A stretch of 42,919 nucleotides of DNA from Acidimicrobiia bacterium (GCA_003235475.1 QJWC01000088.1:1-42919); one strand, 5' to 3'. Positions 8,855 to 17,479 are shown, counted from the first letter of the stretch. Numbers and translations are program-made. Notes: generated from the letters alone by a model not told the origin.

Positions 8855-8924
8855 CGATGGTCCTTTCAACCGGGTTCGAGAAGTGTAGTCGTGCCCTCGA
8901 TGTTGGGGCATGGCACCTCGATCA

Positions 8925-9524
8925 CTATTGGGGTGGCGACCAGTACCCATCGAATCGCCACGTCCCTCCGATCGCTCTCGAGAACGTGGTCACGGATGCG
9001 TGTTCCGGCGGGTTCACTCGAAGCGCCGAGAGCGCGCCGCCTCTGAGGTGGAGGATGGTCGCGTGGATCGGGTCCTGATGGCCGACCACCACGAGGTCCC
9101 CGGTCGTCTCGGCTACAGCCTCGGTGATGGCGCTCATGTATCTACGCACGATCGCGCCCACCGACTCCTCTGCATCGTGGAGCGTCGTCGCGTCTGTGAG
9201 GTAGCGGCCGATCTGGTCGGCGAACCGCTCATGCACCTCCTCCCATCGTCCGCCGGTCCACTCGGGGTACTGGCGCGACTCGACCAGTCGGCCGACGCGG
9301 ATGGGTGACAGTCCGTGCCGGGAGGCGATCGCCGAAGCGGTCTGGAAAGCGCGTGCGAGGGGGGAAGCGACGACCTTCGTGATCGGCGCCCCGGCCAGGT
9401 GCTCCGCTGCGGCGTGGGCCTGGGCCACTCCCGTCGCCGAGAGGTTGAATCCCGGCAGATCCCCGTAGACGACATGGTTCGGGTTGTGGACTTCGCCGTG
9501 GCGTACGAGATGGAGGGAGGGCAC
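8925..9524 (-). CDS. Histidine phosphatase family protein
   Basis: A 199-residue phosphoglycerate-mutase-like phosphatase. The phosphohistidine motif LVRHGEVHN (Arg8, His9), Arg58 in SPLARAFQTA, the acidic Glu82 and the second His149 in VVGHQDP make a complete active site. Members act on small phosphorylated metabolites or phosphoproteins; the substrate is not predictable here. The GTG start looks leaderless. First gene of a probable four-gene minus-strand operon. Confidence 0.85.
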   Translation of the reverse strand: MPSLHLVRHGEVHNPNHVVYGDLPGFNLSATGVAQAHAAAEHLAGAPITKVVASPLARAFQTASAIASRHGLSPIRVGRLVESRQYPEWTGGRWEEVHERFADQIGRYLTDATTLHDAEESVGAIVRRYMSAITEAVAETTGDLVVVGHQDPIHATILHLRGGALSALRVNPPEHASVTTFSRAIGGTWRFDGYWSPPQ

Positions 9525-9530
9525 CGCGAA

Positions 9531-9536
9531 AGCCTA
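9531..9536 (-). promoter_or_regulatory. -10 box of a probable leaderless promoter
   Basis: Read on the minus strand this is TAGGCT, ending 6 nt before the GTG of the histidine phosphatase gene, which has no ribosome binding site. Confidence 0.45.
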
Positions 9537-9627
9537 TTCGGGCCCCATCGGCAGCGCCACGGGCGGAACCTTTCGAGGTGTTGGAACGTTCGAGAAATAG
9601 GGCTACAGCCCGCAAGGCCGTCGCAGG

Positions 9628-9633
9628 TATACT
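9628..9633 (+). promoter_or_regulatory. -10 box upstream of the DUF3040 gene
   Basis: TATACT matches the TATAAT consensus at five of six positions and precedes the DUF3040 start by 29 nt, leaving room for a short leader with a GGGTGGA ribosome binding site. No good -35 is visible at 16-18 nt. Confidence 0.5.
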
Positions 9634-9662
9634 GGCGCCAAGTTCCTGGCAGGGTGGACCAC

Positions 9663-9998
9663 ATGCCTCTCAACGAGCACGAGCAGAAAATCCTCGACGA
9701 GATCGAGCGGAAGCTCATCGAAGAGGACCCGAAGCTCGCGCAACTCGTCGCAAAGGCCGTGAGGAGCGGTGCGAATCGATGGAAGATGCGGTTCGCCGTG
9801 GTGCTCTTCATCGTCGGCGCCGTCGTCATGTTTGCATCGTTCACCCAGTCATGGATCATCGCCGGAGCAGGGTTCCTGGTCATGGTCGGGTCAGCTGGAT
9901 GGCTCGCATACACCGCTCGCGCGGCGAAGATCGCCGCGGGCGGCGGTGCCGGGGAAATGCTCGATCGCCTTCAGCGAAGGTGGCGCAGAGAGGGTTAG
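9663..9998 (+). CDS. DUF3040 membrane protein
   Basis: A 111-residue protein matching the actinobacterial DUF3040 pattern: a charged N-terminal helix beginning MPLNEHEQKILDEIE, then two membrane segments (about 43-60 and 64-83) and a basic tail. Function is unknown; genes of this type often lie near mraZ or in the cell-wall region of actinobacteria. ATG 9663 is chosen over the long upstream frame because of the -10 box and ribosome binding site just before it and because the family starts here. Confidence 0.85.
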   Translation: MPLNEHEQKILDEIERKLIEEDPKLAQLVAKAVRSGANRWKMRFAVVLFIVGAVVMFASFTQSWIIAGAGFLVMVGSAGWLAYTARAAKIAAGGGAGEMLDRLQRRWRREG

Positions 9999-10053
9999 TA
10001 TGTCGCCCTCTCGCCCCTCGGAGCGGTAGGTCTGGGCGACGAGAACCGACAGG

Positions 10054-10081
10054 ATGTGGACATGTCGTACCTCGTCCACGT
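10054..10081 (+). promoter_or_regulatory. Inverted repeat before the MerR gene
   Basis: ATGTGGAC (10054-10061) and GTCCACGT (10074-10081) can form an 8-bp stem (one G-U pair) with a 12-nt loop, ending about 10 nt before the ribosome binding site of the MerR gene. It could be an operator, possibly autoregulatory, or an RNA hairpin. The repeat is short and could be chance. Confidence 0.28.
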
Positions 10082-10103
10082 GGAGTAGAAAAGGGAGACG
10101 GTC

Positions 10104-10598
10104 TTGGAAGGTTTCACCGCCGCACAGGCGTGCCAGTTGACATCGTGCACGCCGCACCAGCTTCGATACTGGGACAAGGTCGGTCTCGTGAAGCCGAGCA
10201 TCCAAACCACAGACGGTCGCCCGGGGCGACGCCGCATCTACAACTTCCGCGACCTCGTCGGTCTCCGCGTCGTCAAGAGCCTTCTCGACAACGGCCTCTC
10301 CATCCAGCGCGTCCGACGGGCGTGGGACTACCTCAGGCGCTCCGGGGACATGGATGACCATCTCGCAAACGTCAGGCTCGTCACTGACGGCCAGACCATC
10401 TTCGCCGTTGCCCACAACGACGCCGAGCTCCTCGATGCCCTCCGCCAGGGCCAGCTTGCCTTCTTCGTGAAGATCGACGAGATAGCGCAGGACGTCGAGG
10501 ACGACGTCACGAAGTTCGAACTCGACCGTGAGAACTTCCGCGCCATGCTCCGCCGGGTGGAAGACGACGTGAGGGGCGAGGCCTCCGGAACCGGCTGA
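10104..10598 (+). CDS. MerR-family transcriptional regulator
   Basis: A 164-residue regulator. The N-terminal 70 residues form a MerR winged helix: FTAAQACQLTSCTPHQLRYW, then RRRIYNFRDLVGLRVVKSLL. The C-terminal part is a charged alpha/beta region without the Cys ligands of metal-sensing MerR proteins, so its signal is unknown. Translation starts at TTG 10104, supported by GGGAG 7 nt upstream; there is no in-frame ATG or GTG near the domain start. It lies 105 nt after the DUF3040 gene, likely on the same transcript, and converges on the TgpA gene. Confidence 0.85.
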   Translation: MEGFTAAQACQLTSCTPHQLRYWDKVGLVKPSIQTTDGRPGRRRIYNFRDLVGLRVVKSLLDNGLSIQRVRRAWDYLRRSGDMDDHLANVRLVTDGQTIFAVAHNDAELLDALRQGQLAFFVKIDEIAQDVEDDVTKFELDRENFRAMLRRVEDDVRGEASGTG

Positions 10599-10626
10599 CC
10601 GCCCGAGCGGCCAGCGTTGATCCGGC

Positions 10627-13038
10627 CTACTTCCGGTTCGAGAGCCTCGACGCCAGCGATCGCCATCGCCGGATGAGGCGCGACGGCCTATATGCCGCCC
10701 GAACCCGCTCCAGCCTCGAGTACCTCGTTGTGAGGTGCTGCGTCGCTCTCGTGTGGGCGTCCGTGGCCTCCACGACCACGGCTGCGGTCGGCTCCCTCTC
10801 CCCATAGAGCGACGCTCCGTACGTGTTGGCGAGGGGGATGAACGCCTCGTCGATCGCGGATGCCGCTTCGATCGGCGTGTCCGTCGCGTTCACAGGTTCA
10901 CGGAGGTCCACGAGGCGTTCGACGATGTCCTCCCACGCCGCTGAGACGTCGCCACTCGCTAGCCGTCGGATCCTGCGCTTCCTGCGGATCCACGTCGCGA
11001 GCGGGGAGAGGCCGAGTACGAAGAGGATCGCGACGACCCCAGCCAGCGCCCAGATGACCCAGTCGGGGATTGAGAAGGGAACGGCTGCCGTTTCTGGGCC
11101 CCTGGGCTGCGGGACGAAGAAGGTGGTGTTGGTCGTGTCCTGGCCGGGGATTCGAGGAATGCCACCCTCGTCGAGGTCCAGGATCTCGCCGAGCGGGACG
11201 TCCTCCAGGTAGGCCGCGGGGGAGAACCCGAGGGCTTGCGTGAGCTCGTCGTTCGCCGTCGGCGCCGAGTACAGCCTGCGAGGAGTCGGGTCGAACGCCA
11301 TCCACCCATAGCTGGGTATCCACAGTTCGACCCAGGCGTGGGCGTTCCGGTCCCTGACCTGCACGAGGTCGTCGTTGAACACGGTCCCAGGCGTGAAGCC
11401 GAGGACGACCCGGCTCGGCACGTCGACTGCACGGGCGAGGAGCGCCATCGCCGTCGCAAACTGCTCGCAGTACCCGTTCCTCGCGTACTCGTTCGTGTCG
11501 TCGGTGAGCCACTCATAGACGTCCGTCGTCGTGAACTCGGCCGGCACGCGGTCGTTGTAGTGGAAGTCGCCGCTGTCGCGGAACCAGTTCTCGAGGGCGA
11601 GCGCCTTCTCGAAATTGGTGTCGACGTTGCCCACGACGCTCGTCGCGAGGCGGTCGAAAGCGGCGCCGAACTCGTCCTCGGGAAGTTGGAGCCAGAACTC
11701 CTCTTCGGGAAGCTCGAGTTCTTCAGGAAGCCTCTGGAAGTCGAGATCGATCGACTCGCCGTTCTGTTCGGCGGTCGCGAACAGGGGGCTCAGCCGTCCC
11801 TCCGCGGTCAGGGCCAGTGCGGCGATCGTCGGGCCGTCGGCGACGGGGACCTCCGCTTGGACGATGTACTGCATACCTTCGTACGTGATGTTGCCCGGCA
11901 TGTACAGGCTGCCGTCGAGCCTTCGCACGCGCATGCTTGCGTTGTCCGATCGGTCCTCGCTGAACGCAGCATTCGGTGTGACTGGCGTCGGGAGCCAGGC
12001 CGAGACGAGGTTGTCGATGCGGATGGCCGTCGTCACCGTCCGCGTCTCGCCGCGGTACTCCTGTCCGGGGAGCAGCCACGGCTCCTCCTCGAGCGGATAG
12101 ATGCCGATCCGGTCGGTCTGCCACTTCCCGTTCTTGTACACGTCGAGCGTGAGCCAGCGGAAGCGGACCGTCGACGGATCGGCGCCCTCGATTCGGGCCA
12201 TGAACAATGGATTGTCCGTCTGACTGATGACCCTCGCCTGTATGTCGGTGAACGGGTTGTAGGAGGTGGAGCCCGAGTACGCGTCGGCGAAGCCAGCCGG
12301 CGAGCGCCATGTCACGACCCCTTGGTTCGGTACCCGGTCCCCGACGAACCGGACCGCGACGAGCGACAGGACGATCGTGCTCGCCACGAGAACGGTGATG
12401 GCAGGTGACGGCCGTTTCGTCGGTCGGTGCGTCGCATTGACACGGTGCAGCCTCCCGGCCCCGGCATCCCGTTCGTCCGCGCGGATGGCGAGGAGCGAGA
12501 TCGCGACGACGCCCAGGAACACCGCGAGGTGGGGGAGCGTCTTCGGTTTGCGATCGATGATGACGAACTGCAGGGAGACGATCAGTGGCGTGAGTATGGC
12601 GACGAAGGGCCGGCCATTGAGCAGACCTGCCACGAGGAGGAACCCGAGAGTCCAGAACAAGGCGCTGAGGAGGAGCACGATGCCCGGGAGGGGAAACACG
12701 GGCTCAACGCCGTGCCGAATCACGTCGAGGGCACGCCCCATCTCAAACCACATTGCGTCCCATGTCAGCCGCGTGGGGAAGACGGCCCACAACGTGTCCG
12801 GTGCGACAAGCAGCCCAGCCGTCAGGATGAAGGCAACCGTGTTGACCACGAGGATGACGACAGGGTGCGCGCGGTACGCGATCGCCGTCCACGTGATCCC
12901 TGCCCCGAGGAGTATCGAAACGAGGATCGCGGCCTGCCACGGCGTGCCGACTTCCGAGTCGCGCAGGAGGTACGAGAGCTCCCAGAACGCGAGCCCGACC
13001 GCGGCGATGCCCGCTAGCCAGCTGAAGCGATAGACCAT
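10627..13038 (-). CDS. TgpA-like membrane transglutaminase
   Basis: An 803-residue protein with six or so N-terminal membrane segments (DUF3488-like, to about residue 210), an extracytoplasmic region with a transglutaminase-like core, and one C-terminal membrane helix (PDWVIWALAGVVAILF) before a cytoplasmic DUF4129-like tail. The catalytic triad is visible: Cys near 523 in NGYCEQFAT, His in NAHAWVE and Asp in AFDPTP. Such proteins are encoded with MoxR and DUF58 partners and probably act on cell-envelope proteins or peptides. ATG 13038 has GGAG 5 nt upstream; ATG 13062 would add 8 residues but has no ribosome binding site. Confidence 0.86.
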   Translation of the reverse strand: MVYRFSWLAGIAAVGLAFWELSYLLRDSEVGTPWQAAILVSILLGAGITWTAIAYRAHPVVILVVNTVAFILTAGLLVAPDTLWAVFPTRLTWDAMWFEMGRALDVIRHGVEPVFPLPGIVLLLSALFWTLGFLLVAGLLNGRPFVAILTPLIVSLQFVIIDRKPKTLPHLAVFLGVVAISLLAIRADERDAGAGRLHRVNATHRPTKRPSPAITVLVASTIVLSLVAVRFVGDRVPNQGVVTWRSPAGFADAYSGSTSYNPFTDIQARVISQTDNPLFMARIEGADPSTVRFRWLTLDVYKNGKWQTDRIGIYPLEEEPWLLPGQEYRGETRTVTTAIRIDNLVSAWLPTPVTPNAAFSEDRSDNASMRVRRLDGSLYMPGNITYEGMQYIVQAEVPVADGPTIAALALTAEGRLSPLFATAEQNGESIDLDFQRLPEELELPEEEFWLQLPEDEFGAAFDRLATSVVGNVDTNFEKALALENWFRDSGDFHYNDRVPAEFTTTDVYEWLTDDTNEYARNGYCEQFATAMALLARAVDVPSRVVLGFTPGTVFNDDLVQVRDRNAHAWVELWIPSYGWMAFDPTPRRLYSAPTANDELTQALGFSPAAYLEDVPLGEILDLDEGGIPRIPGQDTTNTTFFVPQPRGPETAAVPFSIPDWVIWALAGVVAILFVLGLSPLATWIRRKRRIRRLASGDVSAAWEDIVERLVDLREPVNATDTPIEAASAIDEAFIPLANTYGASLYGEREPTAAVVVEATDAHTRATQHLTTRYSRLERVRAAYRPSRLIRRWRSLASRLSNRK

Positions 13039-14198
13039 CCGTGCTCCATTGCGTTTCTCCATGCGTCGGCCCAGGTGGATTCGGGTGTCGTCCGAACCAC
13101 GAGGCCGCCGAGACGTGCGAACCCGAGGATGGAGTCATCATCCCCGTTCGAGACCGACATCACGACCGTTCTGTAGAAATCCTGACTGAGAAGCTGGAAC
13201 GACGAGAGGTCGGCATCGTCCGGATCGCCGGTCACCATGACGAGTACGCCGCCGGCCATACCCGATCTCCTGAGACGGCTTATGAGGTGCCGGAAGTCGA
13301 GGGACCTGGCCGGCGCGATCGTGGCGAGCTCCTCCATTGCTGCAAGGTACGCCTCCCCGCTGTTTACGACGGTGCCGTTGCCCGTTCCCGCCCACATCGT
13401 CGGCGTGTAGCCCGCTCGGTACAGGTGCCGAAGGGCAGAGGCAGCGCCTCGCACTGCCTGCTCGAAGCTCTCTCCCGACGCGTGCGGCTCGACCCTCGGG
13501 TCGAGGACGATGAACGCTCGCGACTGCCACGGCATCTCGAGCTGCTTGATCATCAGCTCGTCTCGGCGGGCCGACGAGGGCCAATGGACCTTTCGCAAGT
13601 CGTCACCCTGGTGGTATTCGCGAAGCGTGAAGAAGTCCTCACCCCCTGAATGCCAGAACGAGGCGCGTGACGTATTGATCGTCTGATCCTGGCCGCGGCC
13701 CGTCGGCACTCCTTCGAGGTCCTCGACCCTCGGGAACACGACAAGGCGGTTCGCGCTCCCAAAGAGGAACGTTGCCTGCGAGAACCCGAGTGGATCACCG
13801 ACGGACACCCTTGCCGGCCCGACCTTGTACACGCCCCGCGGGCGGCACAACACCTCGTAGCGTCCGGCCATGCGATCTCCGTCGCTGATGCGGTCAGCGA
13901 CGAACGTGGCCGACCCGAGACCGTGGACCCGATCCTCGACCTCCACACGGAAGACCTTGCGACGCGATGTCAGCTCGATGTCGACGATGGCACGCTCTCC
14001 GTCATGGAGTTGCTGCGGGTTGATGGCCCGTCCGAGGGCGAGCCTCGGCGCCGCGAAGCGCGAATAGAGCGATCCGCCGATGACACCTACGGAGAGGAAG
14101 GCTGCGAGGGCGAGCAGCAGGTCCTCTCCGAATACGACCCACAGGATCGCGAGCGCGGCGGCTGCGCCGATGGCAGCCCAACCGCGACTGGTCGGCAT
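13014..14198 (-). CDS. DUF58 protein
   Basis: A 394-residue protein with two N-terminal membrane segments (about 9-44), an Ig-like beta region, and the DUF58 signature FFTLREYHQGDDLRKVHWPS followed by a von Willebrand A-like domain. DUF58 proteins are adaptors that work with MoxR ATPases; the partner and target here are inferred from the operon. The start overlaps the moxR stop by one base, and the 3' end overlaps the TgpA gene by 25 nt. Confidence 0.88.
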   Translation of the reverse strand: MPTSRGWAAIGAAAALAILWVVFGEDLLLALAAFLSVGVIGGSLYSRFAAPRLALGRAINPQQLHDGERAIVDIELTSRRKVFRVEVEDRVHGLGSATFVADRISDGDRMAGRYEVLCRPRGVYKVGPARVSVGDPLGFSQATFLFGSANRLVVFPRVEDLEGVPTGRGQDQTINTSRASFWHSGGEDFFTLREYHQGDDLRKVHWPSSARRDELMIKQLEMPWQSRAFIVLDPRVEPHASGESFEQAVRGAASALRHLYRAGYTPTMWAGTGNGTVVNSGEAYLAAMEELATIAPARSLDFRHLISRLRRSGMAGGVLVMVTGDPDDADLSSFQLLSQDFYRTVVMSVSNGDDDSILGFARLGGLVVRTTPESTWADAWRNAMEHGWSIASAG

Positions 14199-15169
14199 CA
14201 GGCGTCGACGCGGGTTCCGGGCACCGGGACGCTGTCGACGATCTCTGCGAGGACGTCGGGAACGGTGATGCCGCGCATCTGGGCGTCCGGGCGCACGATG
14301 AGGCGGTGGTTGAGCACGGGCAGAACGACGGCCTTGACATCGTCAGGCGACGTGTAATCCCGCCCGTTCGCCGCGGCGATCGTGCGCGCCGCGCGTTGCA
14401 TGAAGAGAATCGACCTGGGCGAGGCACCGAGTTTGAGGTCCGGATGTTCGCGGGTGGCGTCTGCCACATCGATCAGGTAGCCGCGGAGCACGTCGGCGAC
14501 GTGCACGGACCGCGCGATCGACGACATCCGCACGACGTCCTCAGCGTGGACGACGGCCTTGAGCTCGTCGAACGACGAGCGCGTCCCGTGCGTCTGGAGC
14601 ATCTCGAGCTCCTTTGCGCGCTCGGGATACCCCATGCGGACACGCATCATGAAACGGTCGAGCTGCGCCTCGGGCAGGGGATAGGTGCCCTCGTGCTCAA
14701 TGGGGTTCTGGGTCGCGATCACGATGAATGGCTCAGCGAGAATGTGCGTTTCTGTGTCGATGGTGACCTGTCGTTCCTCCATCGCTTCGAGCAGCGCTGC
14801 CTGGGTCTTCGGGCTTGCGCGGTTGACCTCGTCGCCGAGCACCACGTTTGCGAAGACGGGGCCCGCGCGGAAGGTGAACGAGCCGAGCTCGCGATCCCAC
14901 ACCGAGACGCCGGTCACATCGGTTGGAAGCAGGTCAGGCGTGAACTGGATGCGCTGGAACGTGCAATCGATCGAACGGGCGAGTGACTTCGCGAGCAGCG
15001 TTTTCCCGACGCCAGGCACGTCCTCGATGAGGAGGTGTCCCTCGGCCACGAGGCTCGAAACCACGAGGTTGATGGTCGAGGCCTTGCCCTGGATGACCTT
15101 GCCGATGTTTGAACTGATCCGCTCGAACTGCTCACCGAACCACGCGAGCTCTTCTTGCGACAGGGACAC
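14198..15169 (-). CDS. MoxR-family AAA+ ATPase
   Basis: A 323-residue MoxR ATPase, a chaperone-like AAA+ protein. Walker A is DVPGVGKT (50-57), Walker B ends in Asp113-Glu114 of VVLGDEVNR, and the sensor region reads ATQNPIEHEGTYPLPEAQLDRF, which is diagnostic of MoxR. The GTG start has AAGGAGG 4 nt upstream. First gene of the moxR-DUF58-tgpA operon; a TATGGT box on the minus strand (15210-15205) may be its -10. Confidence 0.92.
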   Translation of the reverse strand: MSLSQEELAWFGEQFERISSNIGKVIQGKASTINLVVSSLVAEGHLLIEDVPGVGKTLLAKSLARSIDCTFQRIQFTPDLLPTDVTGVSVWDRELGSFTFRAGPVFANVVLGDEVNRASPKTQAALLEAMEERQVTIDTETHILAEPFIVIATQNPIEHEGTYPLPEAQLDRFMMRVRMGYPERAKELEMLQTHGTRSSFDELKAVVHAEDVVRMSSIARSVHVADVLRGYLIDVADATREHPDLKLGASPRSILFMQRAARTIAAANGRDYTSPDDVKAVVLPVLNHRLIVRPDAQMRGITVPDVLAEIVDSVPVPGTRVDA

Positions 15170-15282
15170 AGTGCCTCCTTGGATGTCCGGCTGAAGCAGG
15201 CAGAACCATACCCCTCGGTGGTACTGGTTCGCACGGGAACATCGCTCATTCCGTACACCCGCCGACGGCGCGGCCCTGCGGG

Positions 15283-15288
15283 TACGAT
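15283..15288 (+). promoter_or_regulatory. -10 box of a probable leaderless promoter
   Basis: TACGAT ends 6 nt before the GTG at 15295. The 6-nt gap is CCTCCC, the opposite of a ribosome binding site. Confidence 0.5.
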
Positions 15289-15294
15289 CCTCCC

Positions 15295-15531
15295 GTGTTC
15301 ACCCCACGCGTCCTCCTTGCCATCGTGAAACGTCCCGATCTCTGGGCGACAGCCGTCGGGGCATGGTTCGCCTTCACCCGGAGGGATTGGTGGAAACGCC
15401 CCCCGTTCCTGCCGATCCCGGATGCCGAAGTCCTCAGGTGGAGGGTGACTACTGCCTATGGACAGTCGGATATGACCCTTGCCGCGGATGACGTCATTGC
15501 ATATCTTCAATGGAGGAAATGGGCGAATTAG
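15295..15531 (+). CDS. Small uncharacterised protein (78 aa)
   Basis: A 78-residue protein rich in Trp (six) and Arg, with an N-terminal amphipathic helix and the phrase KRPPFLPIPDAEVLRWR. I recognise no named family. Its own -10 box, leaderless GTG start and gene-like codon use support it as real. The next gene starts 16 nt downstream and is probably co-transcribed. Confidence 0.6.
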   Translation: MFTPRVLLAIVKRPDLWATAVGAWFAFTRRDWWKRPPFLPIPDAEVLRWRVTTAYGQSDMTLAADDVIAYLQWRKWAN

Positions 15532-15547
15532 GGCAAGTGGAGGCAAC

Positions 15548-16312
15548 GTGAGTGCGCGGTCACTTCAGGACGACCTCCTCAGCATTCCGGGCGTGGAAGG
15601 CGCAGATGTTGAGGGGTCGGAGGACCGTCCGGCTGGGCTACGAATCCGCATCGCGGAGGGAGCGGACCAGGGGGCGGTCGGAGGCGCGATACGACGAGTG
15701 TTGAACGCGCACGGATTGGGCACCGACACGCGATTGCCGGGCGAAGACGACGGCGGTGGCGCAGCGGAGGATGAGCCTGCCGAGGCCGCCACGATGCCCG
15801 CCCCGGACGACGGATCCATGGCCATGGAGGCCGAAGCCGCGGCGGCGGAAGGCCTTGCTGCAGTTGCGGTGCTCGACGAGACGGACGCCGACGATCAGCC
15901 ACTTCGAGAAGACGAGCCGTCCATCATCGACCTCACGGATCGCGCAGCCGCACCGGCCCGTCGCGAGCCCGATGTACGTGGCTTTCCCCGATTCGAGAGC
16001 GTTGCCGTCCGAGAGGGCCGCGACGGGATCTCGGTGGTCGTGTCGACTTCCGACGGTCGCACCGAGTCCCAGGCTGCGGCCTCGTCCGAGGGTGGAGTCG
16101 AGGCCGTTGTGGTCCGTGCGACGGCGGCGCTTGCCCGACCTGGCGCACCGCAGGCGCGGGTGGTCGAGATCGACGATCGGCGCGTCGAGGGTGTTGACAT
16201 CGTGCTGATCGTCCTCGAACTCGACGGCCAGCTCGCTTCCGGATCATCGGTCGTGCGAGCCGGACGCGCATACGCACTCGGCCGCGCGACGTGGGCGGCC
16301 CTGACGACCTGA
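15548..16312 (+). CDS. Uncharacterised protein with acidic linker and duplicated C-terminal motif
   Basis: A 254-residue protein from GTG 15548, which has GGAGG 4 nt upstream. The N-terminal 55 residues form a small alpha/beta unit (LQDDLLSIPGVEGADVE onward). Residues 60-135 are an Ala/Asp/Glu/Pro-rich, probably disordered linker. The C-terminal 110 residues contain two similar halves, each a strand pair followed by a helix ending RATAAL or RATWAAL, suggesting an internal duplication. No enzymatic motif is visible and no function is assigned. Confidence 0.62.
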   Translation: MSARSLQDDLLSIPGVEGADVEGSEDRPAGLRIRIAEGADQGAVGGAIRRVLNAHGLGTDTRLPGEDDGGGAAEDEPAEAATMPAPDDGSMAMEAEAAAAEGLAAVAVLDETDADDQPLREDEPSIIDLTDRAAAPARREPDVRGFPRFESVAVREGRDGISVVVSTSDGRTESQAAASSEGGVEAVVVRATAALARPGAPQARVVEIDDRRVEGVDIVLIVLELDGQLASGSSVVRAGRAYALGRATWAALTT

Positions 16313-16337
16313 GTCGAAGCGGGGAAGCGGCGCCCGA

Positions 16338-16847
16338 CTACGCGCCCGGTTTGGCGATCAGCTGGACCACCACGTCGGTTGCATCCTGAACGGCGGTTCG
16401 CGCTGGGGCGACGATGCCCACATCTCCAGCGAGCCCGAAGGCTTCCCTGTACTCGGCCACCTTGGCCACGATGTCGCGCACGACCTGGCGAGCAGGGTCC
16501 TCGGCGGCGTCGGCGAGTGTCTCGACGTCGGCTTCGTCTGTTGCAATCACCGTCACGCCGCTCGCCCTGAGGTCCGCGAGCATGATCTCCTGGAGCATCT
16601 TGTCCGCCGACAGGGCGTCGAGATTTGCGATCACGACGGCGTCAGCCGAGGACGATCTGACGATGTCGAGGAGTGCCCGGTAGCCGCCCCGATCCGCTGT
16701 GGCCGCGGCCGATCCGTCGTCCTGGCACGTCGCGACGAGGTCGTGTCCGGTGTCTCGAACCCAGCGCCGTATCCGCTCGCTCTGGGCGAACGCGGTGTCG
16801 GCCTGCTCGTGCCCGGGAATCTGCCTGATGTAGCCCGCGACTCTCAT
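16338..16847 (-). CDS. Stand-alone serine-recombinase N-terminal domain, catalytically degenerate
   Basis: A 169-residue protein with the fold pattern of the resolvase catalytic domain: GYIRQ near the N-terminus, DDGSAAATADRGGYRALLDIV, AVVIANLDALSAD, and a long helix RQVVRDIVAKVAEYREAF matching the resolvase dimer helix. The nucleophile Ser of the usual YxRVS motif is replaced (YIRQI), and both Arg of the usual LDRLxR motif are Ala. There is no DNA-binding helix-turn-helix or recombinase domain after it. Recombination is therefore unlikely; a structural or regulatory role is inference. It is not accompanied by mobile-element features. Confidence 0.75.
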   Translation of the reverse strand: MRVAGYIRQIPGHEQADTAFAQSERIRRWVRDTGHDLVATCQDDGSAAATADRGGYRALLDIVRSSSADAVVIANLDALSADKMLQEIMLADLRASGVTVIATDEADVETLADAAEDPARQVVRDIVAKVAEYREAFGLAGDVGIVAPARTAVQDATDVVVQLIAKPGA

Positions 16848-16955
16848 GATGCCTTCCTAGGGCCGGAGTATCCCATGTGTGCGTAACGTGGTCAATCATT
16901 GACCGAGTGTGTTCGAGCGTCGCGCGATTGGGAATGCGCTCCATTTCGCGGTTGC

Positions 16956-16961
16956 TACGCT
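16956..16961 (+). promoter_or_regulatory. -10 box of a probable leaderless promoter
   Basis: TACGCT ends 8 nt before the GTG of the HNH endonuclease gene, which lacks a ribosome binding site. Confidence 0.42.
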
Positions 16962-16969
16962 TTCCCGCC

Positions 16970-17458
16970 GTGGCAAGAACGCTTGTCCTCAATGCGAGCA
17001 ACGAACCACTTTCGGTGGTTGCGGCTCGTCGCGGCGTCGTTCTCGTCCTGAGGGGCACCGCGGAGTGCGTCGCAACGCACGACGAGCGTTGGCATGCCGG
17101 CGTCTTCGAGATCGACGTGCCGTCCGTCGTGCGGCTCCGTCGCTACGTCAACGTTCCGTATGGCCGGTCGGTGCCGCTGAGCCGCAGGGCGGTGTTCACG
17201 AGGGACCGATTTCGGTGTCAGTACTGCGGGGGGAACGCAGAGAACATCGACCACGTGGTGCCACGGGTCCAGGGTGGTCAGCATCGCTGGGACAACGTGG
17301 TGGCTGCCTGTCGCCGGTGCAATACACGGAAGGGGGGCCGGACGCCCGTACAGGCAGGCCTCACGCTGCTTCGCAAACCCACCATTCCCGGGCGGTTCGA
17401 CTGGGTGCATGTCGCCGCTGGAGGCGCGATCCATGCAACGTGGAGCCAGTTCGTCTAG
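16970..17458 (+). CDS. HNH endonuclease
   Basis: A 162-residue HNH nuclease. The zinc-finger-type HNH core is complete: Cys83-Cys86 (CQYCGG), Asp94-His95 (IDHVVPR), Asn109 (WDNVVAAC), Cys114-Cys117, then KGGRTP. The N-terminal 70 residues (beginning VARTLVLNASNEPLSVV) match the family widely conserved in actinobacteria and cyanobacteria as a solitary gene. GTG 16970 is chosen over the frame from 16877 because conserved sequence begins there and a -10 box precedes it. Substrate is unknown; no restriction-modification partner is nearby. Confidence 0.86.
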   Translation: MARTLVLNASNEPLSVVAARRGVVLVLRGTAECVATHDERWHAGVFEIDVPSVVRLRRYVNVPYGRSVPLSRRAVFTRDRFRCQYCGGNAENIDHVVPRVQGGQHRWDNVVAACRRCNTRKGGRTPVQAGLTLLRKPTIPGRFDWVHVAAGGAIHATWSQFV

Positions 17459-17479
17459 GCCACCCGGGAGTCGGCCGGA

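Noticed and set aside
10588-10645. GAACCGG/CCGGTTC inverted repeat between the MerR and TgpA genes as a bidirectional terminator
   Set aside because: Only 7 bp with a loop of more than 40 nt and no U-rich run on either strand.
11236-12408. 390-codon plus-strand ORF over the TgpA gene
   Set aside because: Arg/Val/Glu-rich antisense shadow; the minus strand carries the transglutaminase triad.
16338-16847. Integrase or transposon-borne resolvase
   Set aside because: Catalytic residues and DNA-binding domain are missing, and I see no terminal repeats, target duplications or other mobile genes nearby.
16338-17458. Defence island made of the resolvase-like and HNH genes
   Set aside because: The genes are on opposite strands with separate starts; the HNH protein belongs to a widespread solitary family and no methyltransferase, helicase or toxin-antitoxin pair is present.
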